This document shows, piece by piece, positions 1 through 3,923 of a DNA stretch of 6,016 bases; position 1 is the first letter of the stretch; every line of letters starts with the position of its first letter. The DNA comes from Candidatus Calidifonticultor daggyaiensis (GTDB lineage: Bacteria > Actinomycetota > Humimicrobiia > Humimicrobiales > Humimicrobiaceae). The translations under genes were made by a program, and so were the position numbers. A model generated the notes under the pieces. That model saw only the letters and a program-made list of their open reading frames with translations. It did no database searches and was not told the DNA's origin. Location of the stretch: contig JACVJA010000098.1 of the NCBI GenBank assembly GCA_015661035.1, positions 1 through 6,016 on the forward strand. The letters are read 5' to 3'.

Positions 1-785
1 AGTCCCGCAATTGCCCCAATTTCAAAACCTCCTACTTTTGATAAAACATCTATTCCATCATTTTTATTTGGCACATTTATTTCTAAAGCTTTTTTTATTG
101 TATTTACCTTTATTTTATAGGAATTATTGTCAATTCCTGTACCTAACCCTGTAACATCTTCAACATCTTTACCGCAAATACAAGCAGTAATTGCACTGCT
201 GGCAGTGGTATTTCCAATTCCCATATCACCTGTTCCAATAATTTTATAACCTCCCTGCATCATTTGCTCGGCTATTTCAATTCCAGCACAAATTGAACTT
301 TCGGCCTGTTTTTTAGTCATTGCTGGACCTTTTATAAAATTTTTAGTCCCATAATCAATTTTTTTCTCAATAAAAAAGTTTTTATTGATTTGATCTATGT
401 TTATTTTCTGACCGACCCCAACATCAGCTATAACTACATCTGCACCGACATGTCTTGTCAAAACATTAATTGCAGCACCACCATTTAAAAAATTATAAAT
501 CATTTGTGTAGTTACTTCTTTTGGGTAAGCGCTTACTTTTTCTTCTGTAACCCCATGATCAGATGCCATAACAACAATAACCTTTTTACTAATATCAGGC
601 TTTAAATTTTTTGTTATTAAAATAATTTTTTTTGCTAGTTCTTCTAGAATTCCTAAGCTTCCTTGTGGTTTAGTCAGATTGTCAAGGTGGTTCTGTGCTA
701 GTTCAAGTAAATTATTATCAATTTCGCCTAGCTTTCTAATTTTTAAGCAGGTACTTTTTATTAAATCTGAGTATAAAGGGTTCAT
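1..785 (-). CDS. cobT: CobT, nicotinate-nucleotide:dimethylbenzimidazole phosphoribosyltransferase (3' truncated by window edge)
   Basis: I translated the reverse strand by hand from the ATG at 785-783. It stays open for 261 codons to the window edge; the family is about 350 residues, so roughly the last quarter is missing. CobT transfers phosphoribosyl from nicotinate mononucleotide to a lower-ligand base (typically dimethylbenzimidazole), giving alpha-ribazole phosphate for cobalamin assembly in the cytosol. Visible family motifs: LTKPQGSLG (37-45), ASDHGV (74-79), NFLNGGAAINVL (98-109), DVGVG (121-125), GDMGIGNTTASSA (186-198), GLGTGID (213-219), KVGGFEIGAIAG (250-261). The first Gly-rich motif has Asp187 where the Salmonella enzyme, as I recall, has the functional Glu174; this may be tolerated variation. 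The catalytic base, Glu317 in Salmonella, would lie off the window. An AGGA (799-802) lies 13 nt before the ATG, rather far for a ribosome site. The gene diverges from the TPR gene. No room exists for a cobalamin riboswitch in the leader. Any cob operon partners would lie to the left. Confidence 0.96.
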   Translation of the reverse strand, partial: MNPLYSDLIKSTCLKIRKLGEIDNNLLELAQNHLDNLTKPQGSLGILEELAKKIILITKNLKPDISKKVIVVMASDHGVTEEKVSAYPKEVTTQMIYNFLNGGAAINVLTRHVGADVVIADVGVGQKINIDQINKNFFIEKKIDYGTKNFIKGPAMTKKQAESSICAGIEIAEQMMQGGYKIIGTGDMGIGNTTASSAITACICGKDVEDVTGLGTGIDNNSYKIKVNTIKKALEINVPNKNDGIDVLSKVGGFEIGAIAG

Positions 786-812
786 ATTAATTACTTTTTC
801 CTTTCTAGCTTT

Positions 813-831
813 AATTTAAAAAAATTAAATT
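813..831. repeat. Short inverted repeat between cobT and the TPR gene
   Basis: AATTTAA (813-819) and TTAAATT (825-831) form a 7-bp inverted repeat around five A residues. It sits beside the candidate -35 box in the divergent cobT/TPR spacer, so it could be an operator. Being pure A/T in an A/T-rich spacer, it may equally be chance. Confidence 0.25.
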
Positions 832-832
832 G

Positions 833-862
833 TTGCAAGTTTATGACCAAATATATTATTAT
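833..862 (+). promoter_or_regulatory. Candidate sigma-70-type promoter for the TPR gene
   Basis: TTGCAA (833-838) and TATTAT (857-862) are separated by 18 bp. The expected transcription start, about 7 nt past the -10 box, falls at about 869-870, exactly on the ATG at 870. That would give a leaderless mRNA and fits the absence of any Shine-Dalgarno sequence there. TTGCAA is its own reverse complement, so it could also act as a -35 box towards cobT, but I see no good -10 box at the right distance on that side. AT-rich DNA produces such matches easily. Confidence 0.4.
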
Positions 863-869
863 ATTTTGT

Positions 870-1262
870 ATGAAAAGTAAAAATGCTTATGAATTATTTT
901 TAGAAGGCAAAAAGTATGTTTTAGAAAATGAATATTTAAAGGCAATAATGTTATTTGAAGAAGCTGTAAAAATTGAACCTAAAAAAGGCTCTATTCGTGA
1001 AGCTTTAGCTTTATCATATTATAATTGCGGTTTATATGATTCTGCTAAAATCAATTTTAAAAAAGCCCTAGAAATTGACCTTTCAAATGATTTTGCTCAT
1101 TATGGGCTAGGATTATGCTTAATTAAAGAAGGAAAATTTTCAAAAGCATTTGGACATTTAAAAATTGCACTTGCCATGAAGCCTAAAAGTATTCTTTATA
1201 GTAATACTATTAAAAAATATAGCCAAATATTTGATAAATTTCATAAAAAGCCGAACCAATAA
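870..1262 (+). CDS. Small tetratricopeptide-repeat (TPR) protein, 130 aa
   Basis: The protein is almost entirely three consecutive 34-residue TPR units. Counting from the ATG at 870, these span about residues 8-39, 40-73 and 74-107, with the usual small and aromatic positions (for example the second unit, ALSYYNCGLYDSAKINFKKAL) and a Pro near the end of units one and three. A short basic tail follows. There is no signal peptide, so a cytosolic protein-binding scaffold is likely; the partner is unknown. An in-frame ATG at 843 would add nine mostly hydrophobic residues (MTKYIIIFC). I prefer 870 because the repeat homology starts just after it and a candidate promoter places the transcript start there; neither ATG has a Shine-Dalgarno sequence. 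The combination GSIREAL, AHYGLGLC and LKIALAMKP resembles, from memory, a conserved actinobacterial TPR family. The 3' end overlaps the opposing membrane-protein gene by 53 bp. Confidence 0.85.
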   Translation: MKSKNAYELFLEGKKYVLENEYLKAIMLFEEAVKIEPKKGSIREALALSYYNCGLYDSAKINFKKALEIDLSNDFAHYGLGLCLIKEGKFSKAFGHLKIALAMKPKSILYSNTIKKYSQIFDKFHKKPNQ

Positions 1263-1833
1263 TTAACAAAACAATTACAACAATAGAAAGTATAAAAGGA
1301 TTTTTTTTTAAAAGTCTATTTTGGTATAAATGTTCACCGCTTGTAAGAGCAATACATCTGTATAAAGATTCAGCTGAAAATAAAACTAAAACCTCAATGG
1401 GTATAGCTGTTTGCCTTTTTACTGCCCCAGCCAGCAACAAAATTATCATTAAAAAACCTGAAACTAAAGAAAGAGGAATCAAGGTCCTAAAATAACCTAA
1501 AATAAAAAAAGAAACCGTAGAAACTAAATTGCCTATAAGAATTGCTCCTAAAACAGTTGCATACTTTGCACCTTGTTCATATTGACTCATGCCAAAAAAA
1601 CCTTGCAAAAACTTATATTTTTCTGTTAAAGATACAGCAACTTCTTTAAAGAATATAAAGAAAATAAGACCAAAAATAACACCTAGTAAAAAAACCCCAA
1701 TACATTTAAAAAAAATAACCCAATATCTATTTTTAAATATTTTTTTAGCTGCATGTTTTGGAGTTTTAATAATAGAACAACTAGATTCCCTTTTTGTAAT
1801 TGCTTTTTTATCATTATCTCGTTGTCTTGGCAT
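1210..1833 (-). CDS. Uncharacterised multi-pass membrane protein, 207 aa
   Basis: I do not recognise this gene with certainty. The first ~36 residues are polar and strongly basic (MPRQRDNDKKAITKRE...), which suggests a cytosolic N-terminus. Hydrophobic segments follow at about 38-62, 93-114, 118-138, a weaker one at 144-163, and 180-203. The spacing (one helix, a ~30-residue loop, a Gly/Asn-containing pair including GNLV and SGFLM, then a Glu-containing amphipathic helix IEVLVLFSAESLYR, then a last helix) loosely recalls SpoIIM/DUF95-type proteins. I treat this as a hint only. There is no catalytic motif. The ATG at 1833 is the only possible start, because an in-frame TAG lies just upstream and no GTG or TTG codon follows nearby. 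The ribosome site is poor: an AGG about 13 nt away. The gene follows dhaK by 59 bp on the same strand, but a terminator candidate intervenes. The 3' end runs antisense into the TPR gene. Confidence 0.75.
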   Translation of the reverse strand: MPRQRDNDKKAITKRESSCSIIKTPKHAAKKIFKNRYWVIFFKCIGVFLLGVIFGLIFFIFFKEVAVSLTEKYKFLQGFFGMSQYEQGAKYATVLGAILIGNLVSTVSFFILGYFRTLIPLSLVSGFLMIILLLAGAVKRQTAIPIEVLVLFSAESLYRCIALTSGEHLYQNRLLKKNPFILSIVVIVLLIIGSAFYEIYQIFGYIF

Positions 1834-1860
1834 TTTATAAAGTTAAAACCTAAAACTATC

Positions 1861-1896
1861 AAAAAATTAATAATTCTTTAAAAAAAGAATAATTAA
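1861..1896 (-). terminator. Candidate intrinsic terminator of the dhaL-dhaK operon
   Basis: Arms 1867-1879 and 1884-1896 pair over 12 bp with one A-A mismatch (1872/1891) around a 4-nt loop. In the dhaK direction the hairpin is followed directly by six T residues (complement of 1861-1866). The outer arm overlaps the dhaK stop codon. Only one G-C pair is present, so the stem is weak, but the layout (stem, then T-run, just at the end of dhaK) is right for a Rho-independent terminator in an AT-rich genome. Confidence 0.42.
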
Positions 1897-2891
1897 AAAT
1901 ATTTAATAGGAATATCTACAGGACTTAAAAGCAGCTTTTTAAATTCTTCATTTAGTTTTAAAAGACTTACGGAACAGCCTTCCATATCTAAAGATGTGCA
2001 AAAATTATTTACATATGTTTTAAAAACTTTAATTTTCTTATATTTTAAAATATCGTGAACAATTCCAGCAGCAATATATAACTCACCTATAGGAGTTCCG
2101 CCTAAGCCATTTATCATTAAAGCCACCTCATCATTTTCAACAAATGGTAAATCTTCAATAACTGCATTTGTAATTATTGAAATAATTTCATTGGCAGGTA
2201 AAACTTTTATTCTTTCTCTGCCAGGTTCACCATGAAGGCCTACTCCAAGTTCAATTTCGTCTGGTCCTAAATCAAAAGTTGGTGAACCTTTTGCAGGTGT
2301 TGTACAAGATTTTAAAGCAAAACCCATTGACCTTACATTTTCATTTACTTGTATTGCAAGCTCTTTTAAGCTTTTTAAATTCACTCCTGCTTCTTCAGAT
2401 TTAGCACCAACAATCTTATAAACAAAAATAGCACCAGCAACTCCCCTTCTTCCAGCTGTAAAAGTGCTGTCTTTAACTGCAACATCGTCATTTATAATAA
2501 CAGTCTCAACACTAGGTCCGCCTTCAAATTGCAGCATTTCTGAAGCCATTTCAAAATTTGCTCTATCACCAGTATAATTTTTAACTAAAAACAATACTCC
2601 TCTGCCTCTATCCACAATTTTCGCAGCATCTACTATTGCATCAAGGGTTGGAGCTGCAAAAACAGGACCAGCACAAGCTGCATCAAGCATTCCTTTACCT
2701 ACATAAAAAGCTTGATCTGGCTCATGACCACTCCCTGAACCAGAAATTATTGCAACTTTATTTAAATAAGGATCTTTCCTATAAATTATTCTTTTCTCAA
2801 GAACTCCTGCAAGTTTGTCAGGATTTGAATCAAGCAATCCTTTTAACATATCATATACAACACTATCAGCAGAATTTATAATTTTTTTCAT
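1893..2891 (-). CDS. dhaK: DhaK, dihydroxyacetone kinase substrate-binding subunit, 332 aa
   Basis: DhaK binds dihydroxyacetone covalently as a hemiaminal on a histidine, while DhaL supplies the phosphate; the product is DHAP. The three active-site residues known from E. coli DhaK can be placed: His56 in GSGSGHEPDQ (51-60), Asp109 in NYTGDRANFEMA (105-116), and the covalent His220 in GVGLHGEPG (216-224). Other family hallmarks are YVGKGMLDAA (63-72), AAPTLDAIVDAA (79-90), NDDVAV (134-139), GRRGVAG (147-153) and MINGLGGTP (about 258-266). The length matches stand-alone DhaK proteins (about 330-356), so the gene looks complete. An AAGGGA ribosome site (complement of 2897-2902) lies 5 nt before the ATG. 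It follows dhaL after 109 bp, and no dhaM follows; the next gene downstream is an unrelated membrane protein. The cytosolic K-L complex is the likely active form. Confidence 0.97.
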   Translation of the reverse strand: MKKIINSADSVVYDMLKGLLDSNPDKLAGVLEKRIIYRKDPYLNKVAIISGSGSGHEPDQAFYVGKGMLDAACAGPVFAAPTLDAIVDAAKIVDRGRGVLFLVKNYTGDRANFEMASEMLQFEGGPSVETVIINDDVAVKDSTFTAGRRGVAGAIFVYKIVGAKSEEAGVNLKSLKELAIQVNENVRSMGFALKSCTTPAKGSPTFDLGPDEIELGVGLHGEPGRERIKVLPANEIISIITNAVIEDLPFVENDEVALMINGLGGTPIGELYIAAGIVHDILKYKKIKVFKTYVNNFCTSLDMEGCSVSLLKLNEEFKKLLLSPVDIPIKYF

Positions 2892-2896
2892 AATAA

Positions 2897-2902
2897 TCCC
2901 TT
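2897..2902 (-). promoter_or_regulatory. Shine-Dalgarno site of dhaK
   Basis: AAGGGA on the minus strand, 5 nt before the ATG at 2891. It fixes the dhaK start and is the clearest ribosome binding site in the window; gltX and the TPR gene have none. Confidence 0.7.
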
Positions 2903-2907
2903 CAAAA

Positions 2908-2996
2908 ATTCAATACTCTAATATTCCGATAATTCAATTATTAATTCAATTTTTAATATTTCAATTTTTTACTATTTTAATCTTTAATATCTTAAT
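2908..2996. repeat. Degenerate A/T repeats in the dhaL-dhaK spacer
   Basis: The 109-bp spacer holds a run of related short units: ATTCAAT at 2908-2914, 2932-2938 and 2944-2950, ATTTCAAT at 2958-2965, ATTTTAAT at 2974-2981, and ATCTTAAT at 2989-2996. The last three are spaced about 15-16 bp apart. On the transcribed strand the units read ATTGAA or ATTAAA, which makes the leader purine-rich with few G-C pairs. It looks like a decayed tandem array. I see no promoter or hairpin strong enough to separate dhaK from dhaL transcription. Confidence 0.4.
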
Positions 2997-3000
2997 CTCT

Positions 3001-3735
3001 TTAAATAAGACTTTTTAATACTTCTAAAGCTGCTTCAAACATTAAAACTATAATTAAAGAGCCTGGATCTCTATTCCCCCTACTTCTTTGTCCAAGATAA
3101 GATGCTCGCCCTTTTTTTGCAACCATATCAATTGTTTTATCAGAACCAAATTTAGCTGCCATATAAGCTGCATCAATAAATGTGGTTATGTTGATTTTAG
3201 TTTCTGAGTTTATATTACTTGAAACATCCACATCATTGTTTATAATCAAAGCAACAGCATTTTTATCAATATCAATTTTTTCCTGCCAGCCTAAATTATT
3301 TAATAAGGTTTTCATTGTTTCAACAGCAGGCTCAAGAGCATCAACTAAGGTTTTATCACCAACTTTTGTTCCACCACCTCTTCTTTTTATAACTTGCAGC
3401 GCACTTTCAATTGCGCCTATCCAGTCTGAAACTTTAGGTTCTTGGATATCCTGTATAGCTTTTCCAGTTTCTATAAAACCAGTTCCTAACATCGCACCAG
3501 AGGTTCCACCAATTGTGTATGCAAGAGTAAAACCAACTTTTTTTAAGATTTCATCTATTTTAAGATTAGCAAGCTCGCTATAAATTTTTTGAACTGCTTC
3601 AAAACCTCTTCTAACACCAGAACCACAATCAGCATCTCCAATTGAATCAAGTTGTGTCAGTTCATTTTCTGCAGAAATTAACTTTTGGCTTATAGAGTCT
3701 ATAACTTTTAATAAAATTTCTTTTTGATTTATCAT
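3001..3735 (-). CDS. dhaL: DhaL, dihydroxyacetone kinase nucleotide-binding subunit, 244 aa
   Basis: DhaL carries the bound nucleotide and magnesium that phosphorylate dihydroxyacetone held on DhaK. Visible motifs: the metal loop LTQLDSIGDADCGSG (26-40; Asp30, Asp34, Asp36), GGTSGAMLGTGF (76-87) at the nucleotide, RGGGTKVGDKTLVDALEPA (119-137), and near the C-terminus GRASYLGQRS (209-218) followed by RDPGS (222-226). Two oddities stand out. The metal loop is one residue shorter than the E. coli form (LDREIGDADHG), so the second and third Asp are shifted by one. Also, about 70 residues separate the LVDALEPAV and GRASYLG motifs where E. coli DhaL has about 39, which explains the length of 244 against about 210. 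The ATG at 3735 has AAGG (complement of 3742-3745) 6 nt upstream. It is the first gene of the dhaL-dhaK pair and diverges from gltX. Confidence 0.95.
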   Translation of the reverse strand: MINQKEILLKVIDSISQKLISAENELTQLDSIGDADCGSGVRRGFEAVQKIYSELANLKIDEILKKVGFTLAYTIGGTSGAMLGTGFIETGKAIQDIQEPKVSDWIGAIESALQVIKRRGGGTKVGDKTLVDALEPAVETMKTLLNNLGWQEKIDIDKNAVALIINNDVDVSSNINSETKINITTFIDAAYMAAKFGSDKTIDMVAKKGRASYLGQRSRGNRDPGSLIIVLMFEAALEVLKSLI

Positions 3736-3741
3736 TTTTTA

Positions 3742-3745
3742 CCTT
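3742..3745 (-). promoter_or_regulatory. Shine-Dalgarno site of dhaL
   Basis: AAGG within AAAGGT on the minus strand, 6 nt before the ATG at 3735. It supports the chosen dhaL start. Confidence 0.55.
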
Positions 3746-3763
3746 TAACTAAAATTAAAAATT

Positions 3764-3791
3764 ATTTTACAATAATACAACAACTTTACAA
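3764..3791 (-). promoter_or_regulatory. Weak candidate promoter for dhaL-dhaK
   Basis: On the minus strand, TTGTAA (complement of 3786-3791) and TAAAAT (complement of 3764-3769) lie 16 bp apart. Transcription would start near 3757, leaving a short leader that still holds the ribosome site. Both boxes lie in or at the edge of the 19-bp tandem duplication, so their spacing follows from it. The match is modest, and AT-rich sequence makes such hits common. Confidence 0.28.
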
Positions 3792-3803
3792 TAATACAAC
3801 AAC
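3766..3803. repeat. Perfect 19-bp tandem duplication in the dhaL/gltX spacer
   Basis: TTTACAATAATACAACAAC occurs at 3766-3784 and again at 3785-3803 with no mismatch and no gap. It lies 31 bp upstream of dhaL and well upstream of gltX. It may be a recent slippage duplication or a pair of regulator half-sites on one face of the helix (19 bp is close to two turns). Confidence 0.85.
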
Positions 3804-3824
3804 TATAAAAAATTGTGTATATTT

Positions 3825-3833
3825 TGCTATAAT
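3825..3833 (+). promoter_or_regulatory. Extended -10 promoter candidate for gltX
   Basis: TGCTATAAT is a full match to an extended -10 element (TGn followed by TATAAT). No good -35 box lies 16-18 bp upstream, which extended -10 promoters can tolerate. Transcription would start near 3840 and give gltX a leader of about 84 nt. Confidence 0.45.
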
Positions 3834-3881
3834 TAAAAGAATTATTGATTAAGAAATAAATTGAGCTATTTAAGATTTAAA

Positions 3882-3909
3882 TTTACAAGTTTAAATAATA
3901 TATTACAAT
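3882..3909 (+). promoter_or_regulatory. Second candidate promoter close to gltX
   Basis: TTTACA (3882-3887) and TACAAT (3904-3909) are 16 bp apart, with the start expected near 3916. This would leave only about 8 nt before the gltX ATG. It is an alternative to the extended -10 site upstream and is built from the same 20-bp tandem repeat, so it could be coincidental. Confidence 0.3.
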
Positions 3910-3921
3910 TTTAAATAATAT
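3883..3921. repeat. 20-bp-period tandem repeat immediately upstream of gltX
   Basis: A 19-bp unit at 3883-3901 recurs at 3903-3921 with one difference (G3889 against T3909); its core is TTTAAATAATAT. The second copy ends 2 nt before the gltX ATG, so it occupies the place where a ribosome site would normally be. It is distinct from the 19-bp duplication farther upstream, although both units contain TTACAA. Confidence 0.8.
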
Positions 3922-3923
3922 TT

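Noticed and set aside
786..869. A cobalamin riboswitch upstream of cobT
   Set aside because: The spacer is only about 84 bp and almost pure A/T, with no B12-box-like G/C-rich segment.
1301..1309. A run of nine T residues downstream of the TPR stop as a terminator
   Set aside because: No hairpin precedes it, and it lies within the coding sequence of the opposing gene, where it encodes lysines.
1589..1840. An 83-codon plus-strand open frame opposite the membrane-protein gene
   Set aside because: It has no ribosome site or recognisable motif and is antisense to the better-supported 207-residue frame.
1834..1862. TTGATA-17 bp-TATAAA on the minus strand as a promoter for the membrane-protein gene
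   Set aside because: The -10 box directly abuts the only possible ATG, so transcription would start inside codon 2 or 3 and lose the start codon. Probably a chance AT match, unless initiation is shifted upstream.
2636..3018. Two plus-strand open frames opposite the start of dhaK and the dhaL-dhaK spacer
   Set aside because: The peptides are low-complexity (His/Gln/Leu- or Ile/Phe-rich) and arise from AT-rich or antisense dhaK sequence; no support for translation.
3182..3583. A 133-codon plus-strand open frame opposite dhaL
   Set aside because: It lies wholly antisense to well-supported dhaL, and its translation shows no family motif. It is a by-product of the other strand's codon use.
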